Positions 43,220-51,516 of a DNA stretch of 64,000 nt are shown here, piece after piece. Position 1 is the first letter of the stretch, and the number at the start of each line of letters is the position of its first letter. Where the stretch lies: positions 248,001-312,000 of the forward strand of contig NZ_JAYKGK010000003.1 of assembly GCF_036860675.1 (NCBI RefSeq), read 5' to 3'. A program made the position numbers and the translations under genes. Under the pieces are notes generated by a model. The model saw only the letters and a list, made by a program, of their open reading frames with translations, did not search any database and had not been told where the DNA came from. This DNA is from Rosettibacter primus. GTDB taxonomy: Bacteria > Bacteroidota > Ignavibacteria > Ignavibacteriales > Melioribacteraceae.

Positions 43220-44752
43220 TCATTTTTCTTTTAATACCAATTTAAGTTGTACAGTATCTCCTTGTTTAACATAAAAACTTGTATCAATATCTTTATAATT
43301 TGGATTTTTAACAGTTAATCTCACAAAACCAGGAAAAACTCTAATTAATTCTTTCATAGGGGTTTGACCCTTGAAATCCCCATTGACATAGATGTTTCCC
43401 CAGGGATTAACCTTGCAATTTATATATCCCATTAAAGATTCAAGTGAAACCTTTAAGTTTGTTACTTGTGAATGATTTATTTTAACTACTTCAGAATAAA
43501 TTGGATAGTCAGGATGTACTAATTTAATAGTGTGTTCCCCTTCTATTAATGCTAATGGTTTATTCATTGGTGTTGTTTCAAGTTTTTCTCCATCTACATA
43601 GACATCAGCCCACGGGAAACATTCAACAAATAATCCTCCATATTTTAGTGGAGAGCCTTCGTTTAATGTTTTATTTTCTGTTGTTTTAGCCGCAATTAAA
43701 CTGGAATCAATTTTATTATTAAATGATTGTTTTTCATCCAAGGCAGCTTTTTCTTCCCTTGGTTCAACTTTTTGTTGATCAACCCTTTGTTCTGCAGGTA
43801 AAGATTTTTTTAATTGTATTTGATTTAAGTAAATTGTAACTGCTATTATTAAAACAATTAAAGCAATCCCAGAAATAATAATCTTTGTTTTTCTTTTATC
43901 GGGTTTTACTTCTTTACTTAAAGAAATTGTTAATTGTTCTAATTGAACATTCAATTCATTTAATACTTCGAGTGCAGAATTATAACGAAGTGCAGGTTTC
44001 TTCTTCAAAAGACGAATAATAATTTGTCTAATTTCTTCTGGTGTTTCACTCAAACCTTCAATAATATTGTTTTCATTGTAGGACATTATTTCATTTAAAG
44101 TAAGAGTAACATTTTCTTTCAAAAATGGATTTTTCCCGGTAAATATTTCGTATATCACAACACCAGCAGAAAACAAATCACTCTGATAAGTAAGTTTTGC
44201 TCCTGCTACTTGTTCTGGCGACATGTAACTGGGTGTTCCTACAATTGAATACGGGCTTGTCACATAATTATCTTCTGCAGAAAGTGCCAATCCAAAATCA
44301 CCTAATTTTAAATTCATGTTATTGTCAATAAAAATATTTTCCGGTTTTATATCCCGATGAATAATTTGATTTGAATGAGCAAAATGAAGTGCTTTGAAAA
44401 GTTGTATTGTTAAAAGTTTTTTTTCTTCATAAGAAAGATTTCTATGTTTTAATAAATTTCTTAAACTTTCTCCTTCGATGTATTCAAATGAAATGTAGAA
44501 ATATTCTTTGCTTGTACCAAAGTCCAGTACTTTGATAATGTTTGGATGGTCAAGTTTTGCAAGTAATTTTGCTTCGCGTTTAAATCTTTCTATTAATGTC
44601 TGGTCTGATATTTTTTCTGTATTAAGAACTTTCAGAATAATCTTTTTACTTAGATAAATATGATTTGCAAGATAAACTGCAGCATGTTCATCTTTTTTGA
44701 GTACATCAAGAATTTCAAACTTCTCGAACAATATTTCTGTTGAACTAAGCAT
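43220..44752 (-). CDS. Membrane Ser/Thr protein kinase (Hanks type) with two PEGA domains
   Basis: 510 residues from ATG 44752, which overlaps the upstream stop by 8 bp (GTG 44767 is possible). Kinase domain about 10-270: catalytic Lys K41 (IILKVLN), HRDIKPEN (132-139), DFG (152-154), GTPSYMSPEQ activation segment. The region that should be the glycine-rich loop reads VLKKDEHAAVYLA and has no glycine. A membrane span at about 291-309 is followed by a polar linker, PEGA domain 1 (372-438) and PEGA domain 2 (442-508), both extracytoplasmic. The kinase likely phosphorylates its operon neighbours, including the sigma-54 activator; that is inference. Confidence 0.9.
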   Translation of the reverse strand: MLSSTEILFEKFEILDVLKKDEHAAVYLANHIYLSKKIILKVLNTEKISDQTLIERFKREAKLLAKLDHPNIIKVLDFGTSKEYFYISFEYIEGESLRNLLKHRNLSYEEKKLLTIQLFKALHFAHSNQIIHRDIKPENIFIDNNMNLKLGDFGLALSAEDNYVTSPYSIVGTPSYMSPEQVAGAKLTYQSDLFSAGVVIYEIFTGKNPFLKENVTLTLNEIMSYNENNIIEGLSETPEEIRQIIIRLLKKKPALRYNSALEVLNELNVQLEQLTISLSKEVKPDKRKTKIIISGIALIVLIIAVTIYLNQIQLKKSLPAEQRVDQQKVEPREEKAALDEKQSFNNKIDSSLIAAKTTENKTLNEGSPLKYGGLFVECFPWADVYVDGEKLETTPMNKPLALIEGEHTIKLVHPDYPIYSEVVKINHSQVTNLKVSLESLMGYINCKVNPWGNIYVNGDFKGQTPMKELIRVFPGFVRLTVKNPNYKDIDTSFYVKQGDTVQLKLVLKEK

Positions 44753-46244
44753 CGTTTTGTTGTTCACCCATCTCTTTTAATTTTAGTTGAATCCATCGAA
44801 CTGAAACATCAAGTGATTTTGCTGTTAATGTCCTATTGCCATTAAATTCTTCAAGACGTTTTTTAAGAAGCAGCAATTCAAATTCCTTAAGTGTTCCTTT
44901 AAAATTCATCAAATCCTGATTATCTTCAAGGATTATATGTTCTGCATAAATTTTATCCGAGTCACAAAGAATAAGTGCTCGTTGGATTACATTTATTAAT
45001 TGCCGAACATTTCCTGGCCAGTAATAACTCTCCAATTTTTTTATCGCAGAAGTATCTATAGGAATATTTTTCTTTGCAATCTTTTTTACAAAGTAACTTG
45101 CAAGCAGCGGGATATCTTCCCGTCTTTCTCTCAATGGTGGCATTTTAATAGGAAACACATTTAACCGATAAAACAAATCTTCTCTGAACTGACCTTCTTT
45201 AGTAAGTGCATGTAAATCTTTATTTGTAGCTGCAATTATTCTTACATCTACTTTTTTCACTTTAGTATCACCAAGTCGAATTATCTCGCGGTTTTCAAGA
45301 ACTCTTAAAAGTTTTGCTTGAAGAGCACTCGATATATCAGCAATTTCGTCAAGGAAAAATGTTCCACCATCTGCAGCTTCTATCAAACCCTGCTTATCTG
45401 TACTGGCACCTGTAAAAGCACCTTTCTTATAACCAAATAATTCACTTTCAAGAAGACTATCGGGAATTGAACCGCAAAATTGAGCGAGAAATGGTTTGTC
45501 TTTTCTTCTGCTTAATTGATGAATTGCACGGGCTGCAACTTCTTTTCCTGTTCCGCTTTCTCCTGTTATCAAAACTGTTGCATCTGTTTGGGCAACTTTA
45601 TGAATTAACTTTGTAAGATTTTGAATGGCAGTGCTATTGCCAACCATCTCCGGAATAATTTCAGAAGACTGAAGTTTATTTATTAATATTCTGTTTTCTT
45701 TTTCTAATTCTTCAAGCTTGATTATTCTGTCTAAAGTTAGAGATACAAGATTCGAAAAGAAGTTTAAGAAAATTAAATTCTCTTCTGTAAATTCACGACG
45801 GTCTAATGTGCTGTCTGCAATAATTACTCCCCAAACTTTGCCATCACGCATTATTGGAACACCAATCACAGATTTTATTCTATGAATTTGCACACTCTGA
45901 AATTGAGATAAATTTGGGTCACCCATCACATCGTGATACAGTAAAGGTCGTTTTTCTTTTATTACTTTTTGAAGTATTCCCGAAGAAAATTGATTTAAGT
46001 CTGTTATGCTTTCATTGGAAATTTTTCTTGCTGTTATAATTGAAAAGCTGTCTGTTGTTTCATCATATTTTACAAATAATCCTCGTTCTGCATTAATAAT
46101 TTTTATTACAATATCAATTACATCTTCTATAAAAGATTCTTGATAACTTGATGAGTTCAGAAGTTGACTGAATTCAAAGAGAGCTTCAAATTCTTCTTTT
46201 GAGAGATTTTTTATGTAATTAATATTTTCTGGAATAAACTTCAT
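44745..46244 (-). CDS. Sigma-54 transcriptional activator with GAF sensor domain
   Basis: 499 residues. GAF domain about 25-175; AAA+ with Walker A GESGTGKE (228-235), GAFTGA (275-280) and Walker B FFLDEIADI; Fis-type helix-turn-helix near the C-terminus (RTLTAKSLDVSVRWIQLKLKE). There is no receiver, so control must come through the GAF ligand or from the Ser/Thr kinase whose gene overlaps its 3' end. Myxobacterial enhancer-binding proteins under Ser/Thr kinases use FHA domains; here GAF takes that place. A palindrome at 48252-48276 before the operon is a candidate binding site. Confidence 0.93.
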   Translation of the reverse strand: MKFIPENINYIKNLSKEEFEALFEFSQLLNSSSYQESFIEDVIDIVIKIINAERGLFVKYDETTDSFSIITARKISNESITDLNQFSSGILQKVIKEKRPLLYHDVMGDPNLSQFQSVQIHRIKSVIGVPIMRDGKVWGVIIADSTLDRREFTEENLIFLNFFSNLVSLTLDRIIKLEELEKENRILINKLQSSEIIPEMVGNSTAIQNLTKLIHKVAQTDATVLITGESGTGKEVAARAIHQLSRRKDKPFLAQFCGSIPDSLLESELFGYKKGAFTGASTDKQGLIEAADGGTFFLDEIADISSALQAKLLRVLENREIIRLGDTKVKKVDVRIIAATNKDLHALTKEGQFREDLFYRLNVFPIKMPPLRERREDIPLLASYFVKKIAKKNIPIDTSAIKKLESYYWPGNVRQLINVIQRALILCDSDKIYAEHIILEDNQDLMNFKGTLKEFELLLLKKRLEEFNGNRTLTAKSLDVSVRWIQLKLKEMGEQQNDA

Positions 46245-46259
46245 GGTTAATCTCTGTTC

Positions 46260-48206
46260 TTATTTTACCGTAAATGTTCCAGGTTTTGAAATTGAACTAT
46301 TTCCAAAATCATCTATGCAAATTACAACCCAGAAATAATCGCCTGGTGGCAGTGTTATATCACATGTTACTTCAGTTGCATCTTTTGAAATATTTTTTTT
46401 CTCCCAAACTAAAATTGGAGCTGTTTCATCTGTATAAACTTGAACAGCATATTTAAAATTGAATCCTGGAGTAAATTTTTTCCAGACAAATGTAGGACTG
46501 CTGCTTACCGCAGCTCTATTAACTGGCGAATCAATTATAATTTCCTGTGTAATTAACCTTTTAATGTTGGATGAACCAATTGTAAAAACTTTTCCTGATT
46601 TGTCTTTTGCTATGATTGTAAAATCAGTACCAATTGCATCTTCAATTGAATTTATCTTTAAATCTATTGTTCTGAAATTATTTTCATATTTGTTCGTTTC
46701 TGGATTGAAAATTAATCTCTTAGAAAAATTCAACGAATTGTTTTTAACAAAAACTGTATCAACATCATTCTCATCATCAGAAATTGTTGCCTGAATATAA
46801 AGTCTCTGAACTTGAATATCCGGATACCTGTTCTGAACAATTGTATAAATTGAAAGCTCAGTCAACCGTGGATTAGCATTCAAGAATCTATCATCTATTT
46901 GTTTAACTGGTTGATTATCAAATTGAACAAAAACAGAATCCTTATTGTAACCGTCTTTCTCAAAATAAAGCCAGCCATCATTTTGAACTACATTATCTAA
47001 TTGATATTTCCCTGTTGCATCGGTCTGAGCAATCATTGATTGATTTTTCCAGTATACTTTCACATCTGGAATAACTTTGCGCGGCAGTGCTACTGTTTTA
47101 ACATACCCCAAAATTGTAGCATAAGTATAACCCAAAGTTCTATCACCAATTCTTAATGAGTTCTGACCGTTCCAGCTTACATAAACTGAATCTTTTTTAA
47201 ATCCATATTTTTCAAAATAAAGCCAGCCATCTTTTAAGGAAACATTTTGCAGTTTATAATAACCACTCGAATTTGTTTCGCCAAAAATATTTTGATCTTT
47301 CCATAACACTTTAACATCTTTCAAAGGATTTCTGGAAATATCATAAACAAATCCATCAAGTATACCAATCGTGTAATAAAGAATTACTTCATTGACTCTT
47401 ACTGATTTTTGATTATTCCATCTGACATAAACAGAATCTTTTGCAAAGCCTTCCTTTTCAAAATAAAGCCAGCCATCTTTCATTGATATATTTTCTAATT
47501 TATAATAGCCTGATGAATTTGTTTGAACAAGTATATTTTGATTCTTCCAGAAAACTTTTACATTTGGCAAAGCTGAACGGGGAACAGCATAAACAAATCC
47601 ATCAAGTGTTCCAATAGTTGGATACAGAATTACATCAGAAATATGTTTTGTTTCTTCATTGTTCCATTCAACATAAAAAGAATCTCGAGATAATCCTTCT
47701 TTTTCAAAATAAAGCCAGCCATTATTCATTGAAACATTTTCTAATTTATAATACCCATCGGAATTTGTTTCAGCAAAAACTTTTTGATTTTTCCATAATA
47801 CTCTTACATTTTCAACTGGATTTTTTGGAACTGTATAAACATATCCATCAAGCTGCCCACGAATATAACTTAAAATGAATTCCTGTAAATGTTTTACCTT
47901 TTGATTATTCCATTCAACATAAATAGAATCTCGAGATAATCCTTCTTTTTCAAAAATTAACATTCCATTTTTCATTTGAATGTTTTCTATTCTAAAATAA
48001 CCCTGCGAATTAGTTGACACAAAAACATTTTGATTTTTCCAGATTACCTTTACACCTATTAAACCAGAACGATTAGAAGACAATACATAACCATCGATTA
48101 GACCCAATTTATTGTTTGGATTTTGTGAATCAAGCGGATTTAATCTTGGTGCATCACAAGAAATTATACCCAGTACTGTTAGAATTATCAGTAATATTTT
48201 TTTCAT
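46260..48206 (-). CDS. Lipoprotein with five tandem carboxypeptidase-regulatory-like repeats
   Basis: 648 residues. Signal with lipobox (VLGIISC, lipidated C17). Five repeats of about 82 residues start near residues 38, 120, 202, 284 and 366, each with DG(Y/F)V...VKV.WKNQ...TNS.GYY.L.N....GWLYFEK.G...DSVYV.WN. These are beta-sandwich CarboxypepD_reg-like units. The C-terminal ~200 residues hold two further beta domains, the last Ig/FN3-like (SPTFVWKKFTPG..., PPGDYFWVVIC). First gene of the operon, 15 bp before the GAF activator gene. Predicted as a surface stalk or adhesin anchored in the outer membrane. Confidence 0.85.
   Translation of the reverse strand: MKKILLIILTVLGIISCDAPRLNPLDSQNPNNKLGLIDGYVLSSNRSGLIGVKVIWKNQNVFVSTNSQGYFRIENIQMKNGMLIFEKEGLSRDSIYVEWNNQKVKHLQEFILSYIRGQLDGYVYTVPKNPVENVRVLWKNQKVFAETNSDGYYKLENVSMNNGWLYFEKEGLSRDSFYVEWNNEETKHISDVILYPTIGTLDGFVYAVPRSALPNVKVFWKNQNILVQTNSSGYYKLENISMKDGWLYFEKEGFAKDSVYVRWNNQKSVRVNEVILYYTIGILDGFVYDISRNPLKDVKVLWKDQNIFGETNSSGYYKLQNVSLKDGWLYFEKYGFKKDSVYVSWNGQNSLRIGDRTLGYTYATILGYVKTVALPRKVIPDVKVYWKNQSMIAQTDATGKYQLDNVVQNDGWLYFEKDGYNKDSVFVQFDNQPVKQIDDRFLNANPRLTELSIYTIVQNRYPDIQVQRLYIQATISDDENDVDTVFVKNNSLNFSKRLIFNPETNKYENNFRTIDLKINSIEDAIGTDFTIIAKDKSGKVFTIGSSNIKRLITQEIIIDSPVNRAAVSSSPTFVWKKFTPGFNFKYAVQVYTDETAPILVWEKKNISKDATEVTCDITLPPGDYFWVVICIDDFGNSSISKPGTFTVK
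46866..48095 (-). repeat. Five tandem ~246-bp coding repeats
   Basis: The 82-residue repeats of the lipoprotein gene are also visible in DNA. A block reading TTTTCAAAATAAAGCCAGCC on the plus strand recurs near 46961, 47209, 47455 and 47701, and in diverged form near 47948. Copies share long identical stretches, so expansion or contraction by recombination is possible. Confidence 0.8.
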
Positions 48207-48251
48207 TTTATATTGAATTAAAATTCAACTATAAAAATAAACTATTTGTGC

Positions 48252-48276
48252 AAATTTTTCGCAGTGCGAAAAATTT
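48252..48276. promoter_or_regulatory. Perfect 25-bp palindrome upstream of the kinase/sigma-54 operon
   Basis: AAATTTTTCGCA-G-TGCGAAAAATTT, 12-bp arms around one central base, 46 bp before the lipoprotein ATG (48206). On the minus strand its downstream arm runs into TTTGCAC, a good sigma-54 -12 element; the -24 position reads TG rather than GG ten bases earlier. It is a strong candidate operator or activator site of this operon. Confidence 0.6.
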
Positions 48277-48346
48277 TTTGTGTAAATATGCTTATATTTT
48301 TTTTAATAAAATAGAATTGAATTAAAATAAACCCTGGGAATGTGAT

Positions 48347-49129
48347 TTATAAATAGATATTTCCGGTCATATATAAAACAGCTTTGCCAGATATTTTAAC
48401 ACGTTCTCCCATATTTTCACAAAAGAGTTCGCCACCCCTTTTTGAAACTTGATGAGCAATTAGCTTTTTCTTATTAAGCTTTTCTGACCAATATGGCGTT
48501 AATACCGTGTGTGCTGAACCAGTAACAGGGTCTTCATCAACACCTTCATTTGGCACAAACACTCTCGATACAAAATCGACTGTTTTACTTTTTGCGGTTA
48601 TTATTACACCATGTTTATGAAGTTTTCGAATTAAATTAAAGTCCGGTAAATAATTTTTTATAAAATCTTCATCATCAAAAACTATAAAAAGAAATAAACC
48701 ATTTTCAAGAACTTCAATTGGTATTTTTTGAAAACATTCATTCAATTCATATGGTTGATTTGCTGTATGCGGTTTATTAGCAGGAAAATCTAAAGTTAAC
48801 AGGTCACCATTTCGTTCAACAATTAAATCGCCACTTTTAGATGTGAAAATAATTTTATCTTTATCTTTCTCAATAAAATTAAACAAAACAAAACTTGAAG
48901 CAAGAGTTGCATGACCACATAATGGAACTTCGGATTGAGGCGTCATCCATCGGATGTGATATTTATCCCCCTTTTTTACAAAAAATGCTGTCTCGGATAA
49001 ATTATTTTCCATGGCAATACTCTGCAGTACTTTATCATCAAGCCACTCTTCAAGTGGAATCACAGCTGCTGGATTACCAGAAAAAATTTTCCCTGTAAAT
49101 GCATCAACTTGGTAAATTGGCAGAATCAT
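48347..49129 (-). CDS. PhzF-family isomerase-like protein
   Basis: 260 residues from ATG 49129 (MILPIYQVDAFTGKIFSGNPAAV), which stands 4 nt behind the upstream stop and has AGGGTGA before it; the longer frame from 49165 would overlap that gene. The catalytic Glu of the DapF/PhzF fold is in NNLSETAFF, and GHATLASSFVL and VDEDPVTGSAHT are both family motifs. PhzF enzymes isomerise a phenazine precursor, but most members have unknown substrates and no phenazine genes are present. Last gene of the NAD/NTPase cluster. Confidence 0.9.
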   Translation of the reverse strand: MILPIYQVDAFTGKIFSGNPAAVIPLEEWLDDKVLQSIAMENNLSETAFFVKKGDKYHIRWMTPQSEVPLCGHATLASSFVLFNFIEKDKDKIIFTSKSGDLIVERNGDLLTLDFPANKPHTANQPYELNECFQKIPIEVLENGLFLFIVFDDEDFIKNYLPDFNLIRKLHKHGVIITAKSKTVDFVSRVFVPNEGVDEDPVTGSAHTVLTPYWSEKLNKKKLIAHQVSKRGGELFCENMGERVKISGKAVLYMTGNIYL

Positions 49130-49133
49130 TTTA

Positions 49134-49679
49134 TCACCCTTTTTTATTAAAAAACATTTCTTCATGCAAGAATGGAATCACTGCAACTTTTAAACCTTCA
49201 ACATATAGCTCTTTTCTATTCATTACTCCATTAGTAAAAAATCCTATTGCACCATTTTTCTGTTTAGTATTTTTTTGATTCATTATTTCATCCATTACTT
49301 CACCAAGTTCAATTCCATTTAATAATCTGGAAATGATTATTTTCGGCAGTTCAAAATGTGGTGAAGTTCCAAATGAAATTTTTCCTTCTTTATTTACAAC
49401 ACACATACAACCAAAAGCAAACCATTTGTTAAAATGATTTATTATTCCTCCTTCGATGCCAATAAAAAAATCTCCATTTAATTTTTCTTTCTCATTAATC
49501 TCCTTCAACTTAAGAGCACGATTTTGTGCCCCTAAAAATGTATCATCATTAATCGGCTGAGAAGAAACGCCTGAATCAACTTCGATTCCAATTACCTCAA
49601 TATTATCAAAGTAATATGAAAATGCTTCTTTTACAGATTCAATTTTAACAGGATTTTTTGAACCTACAAGAATTATCAT
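49134..49679 (-). CDS. yjjX: Inosine/xanthosine triphosphatase (YjjX/DUF84)
   Basis: 181 residues. The start MIILVGSKNPVKIESVKEAF and VDSGVSSQPINDDTFLGAQNRA are the YjjX signatures, and FFIGIEGGI continues the active site. The family hydrolyses ITP/XTP to limit incorporation of damaged purine nucleotides. It lies 20 bp after nadA and 4 bp before the PhzF-like gene, same strand, so it belongs to the nadBCA transcript. Cytoplasmic, dimeric in the family. Confidence 0.9.
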   Translation of the reverse strand: MIILVGSKNPVKIESVKEAFSYYFDNIEVIGIEVDSGVSSQPINDDTFLGAQNRALKLKEINEKEKLNGDFFIGIEGGIINHFNKWFAFGCMCVVNKEGKISFGTSPHFELPKIIISRLLNGIELGEVMDEIMNQKNTKQKNGAIGFFTNGVMNRKELYVEGLKVAVIPFLHEEMFFNKKG

Positions 49680-49699
49680 GTTTTAAATAAAATAATTAT

Positions 49700-50635
49700 T
49701 TAGACAATCGAAAGCATTCGTTCGATAGGAAGTCTTGCTTTTTGTGCAATTTCTTCCGGTACTTTTACTTCATATAATTCATTCCTCAAAGAATTATACA
49801 ATTTCTCCAATGTTATCATTTTCATGTATTCACACACCGCATTTTCACTTAATGGATAAAATATTGATTCTGGTTTTACTTTTCTTAATCTATGAAGAAT
49901 TCCTACTTCGGTAGCAATTACAAATTCATTTGCTTTAGAATTTATAACATGTTTAATCATTCCTTCTGTAGAATAAATATGAATATTTTTACAATCAAAG
50001 TAGAGTTGAGATTTTAACATACACGAAGATGAACATCCACATTCTGGATGAATTAAAAATTCAGCATTTGGATGTTCTTTTCTTGCGTCATCAAAATTCA
50101 CATCTCCAATTTTTTCATGAACATGACAAGCACCGTTCCATATCTCCATTTTTCTTCCTGTTACTGTGCTTACATATAATCCTAAGAATTTATCTGGAAG
50201 AAATAATATTTTTTTTTCTTCCGGAATTGCTTGAACAACTTTAACTGCATTTGAAGAAGTAACACAATAATCACTTTCGGCTTTTACCTCTGCAGTTGTA
50301 TTGACATAAGATACAACAACATAATCTGGATGTTCTTCTTTCCACTTTCTAAGTTGTTCTGCATTAATTGTAGAAGCAAGTGAACATCCTGCTTGTAAAT
50401 CTGGGATTAAAACTTTTTTATCTGGAGAAATGATTGAAGCTGTCTCTGCCATAAAATGAACGCCGCAGAAAATAATTATATCTGCATTTGTCTTTGCTGC
50501 TTGCTGAGATAAACCAAGTGAATCGCCAACAAAATCTGCTAAATCTTGTATTTCAGGAATTTGATAATTATGTGCAAGTATAACAGCGTTTTTTTCTTTT
50601 CTTAATTTATTTATTTCATTTATTAAATCGTTCAT
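49700..50635 (-). CDS. nadA: Quinolinate synthase
   Basis: 311 residues. It condenses iminoaspartate (from NadB) with dihydroxyacetone phosphate to quinolinate, using a [4Fe-4S] cluster. Cluster cysteines are expected in DLQAGCSLAS, WNGACHVHEKI and HPECGCSSSCM. ILAHNYQIPEIQDLADFVGDS is the family N-terminal motif. The ATG overlaps the nadC stop (ATGA). Third gene of the nadB-nadC-nadA operon. Confidence 0.97.
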   Translation of the reverse strand: MNDLINEINKLRKEKNAVILAHNYQIPEIQDLADFVGDSLGLSQQAAKTNADIIIFCGVHFMAETASIISPDKKVLIPDLQAGCSLASTINAEQLRKWKEEHPDYVVVSYVNTTAEVKAESDYCVTSSNAVKVVQAIPEEKKILFLPDKFLGLYVSTVTGRKMEIWNGACHVHEKIGDVNFDDARKEHPNAEFLIHPECGCSSSCMLKSQLYFDCKNIHIYSTEGMIKHVINSKANEFVIATEVGILHRLRKVKPESIFYPLSENAVCEYMKMITLEKLYNSLRNELYEVKVPEEIAQKARLPIERMLSIV

Positions 50636-51492
50636 CTTTGTTCTCCTAATTCTGCATTAAATTTTTGTATTTTCATGCTGATATCAAGTGCTTTGACCGA
50701 ATGAGTTAGAACTCCAGCAGAAATAAAATCAACTCCCGTTAATGCAATCTTTCTAACATTCTGAAGTGTTACATTTCCGGAGGCTTCAACTTTTGCTTTC
50801 CCATCAATTAATTTTACTGCTTGTTCCATTAATTTTAAAGACATATTATCAAGCATAATAATATCAACTTTATTTGATAATGCTTCTTTGACCTCATCAA
50901 GATTTGTAGTCTCCACTTCAATCCTCACTTTTTTCTTTAGCTTTTTTCTTATCAATTGAACAGCTTTTGTAATACTTCCCGCAGCTTTGATATGATTATC
51001 TTTAATTAACACCATATCGTAAAGTCCAAAACGATGATTTGTTCCTCCTCCAACTTTAACAGAATATTTGTCAAGCATTCTCAAGCAAGGAACTGTCTTG
51101 CGCGTATCAAGAATCTTTGTATTTAATCCTTCAAGTTGAGCCACAAATTTTGATGTAAAAGTAGCAATACCACTCATTCTTTGTAAAAAATTTAATGCAG
51201 TTCGTTCACCTGTTAATAGAGCTCTAAGAGAGCCTTTTACTTCTGCAATTTTAGTCCCCTTAGATACTTTATCGCCTTCTTTAATAAATTTTCTAAAAGT
51301 AATTTTATTATTCAGTCTTTTGAACACCTCATTTGCTACATTCAATCCTGCAATTACTCCATCTTCTTTTACAAAGATTTCTGCAATTCCTTTTTGAAAA
51401 TCAGGTATAATCAAATTGGTTGTTATATCCCCGCTTCCGATATCTTCTTTTAGAGCTAAATTGATTATTTGAATTAATTCTTTCTTATTCAT
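50632..51492 (-). CDS. nadC: Nicotinate-nucleotide pyrophosphorylase (carboxylating)
   Basis: 286 residues, the usual length. It converts quinolinate and PRPP to nicotinate mononucleotide. Motifs: EDIGSGDITT, LTGERTALNFLQRMSGIAT, DTRKTVPCLRMLDKYSVKVGGGTNHR (substrate Arg/Lys residues) and DFISAGVLTHS near the end. Sits 24 bp behind nadB and overlaps nadA by 4 bp. Confidence 0.97.
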   Translation of the reverse strand: MNKKELIQIINLALKEDIGSGDITTNLIIPDFQKGIAEIFVKEDGVIAGLNVANEVFKRLNNKITFRKFIKEGDKVSKGTKIAEVKGSLRALLTGERTALNFLQRMSGIATFTSKFVAQLEGLNTKILDTRKTVPCLRMLDKYSVKVGGGTNHRFGLYDMVLIKDNHIKAAGSITKAVQLIRKKLKKKVRIEVETTNLDEVKEALSNKVDIIMLDNMSLKLMEQAVKLIDGKAKVEASGNVTLQNVRKIALTGVDFISAGVLTHSVKALDISMKIQKFNAELGEQR

Positions 51493-51516
51493 TTTTTTTC
51501 AAAAAAATTTTTGTGG

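Noticed and set aside
46459..46794. 111-codon plus-strand open frame opposite the repeat lipoprotein gene
   Set aside because: Lies antisense to an operon gene with clear domains; low-complexity hydrophobic product from AT-rich complement.
46861..48095. Regular ~246-bp direct repeats, considered as a CRISPR-like array
   Set aside because: The units are in frame, encode an 82-residue protein repeat without stops, and are far longer than CRISPR repeats; no cas genes.
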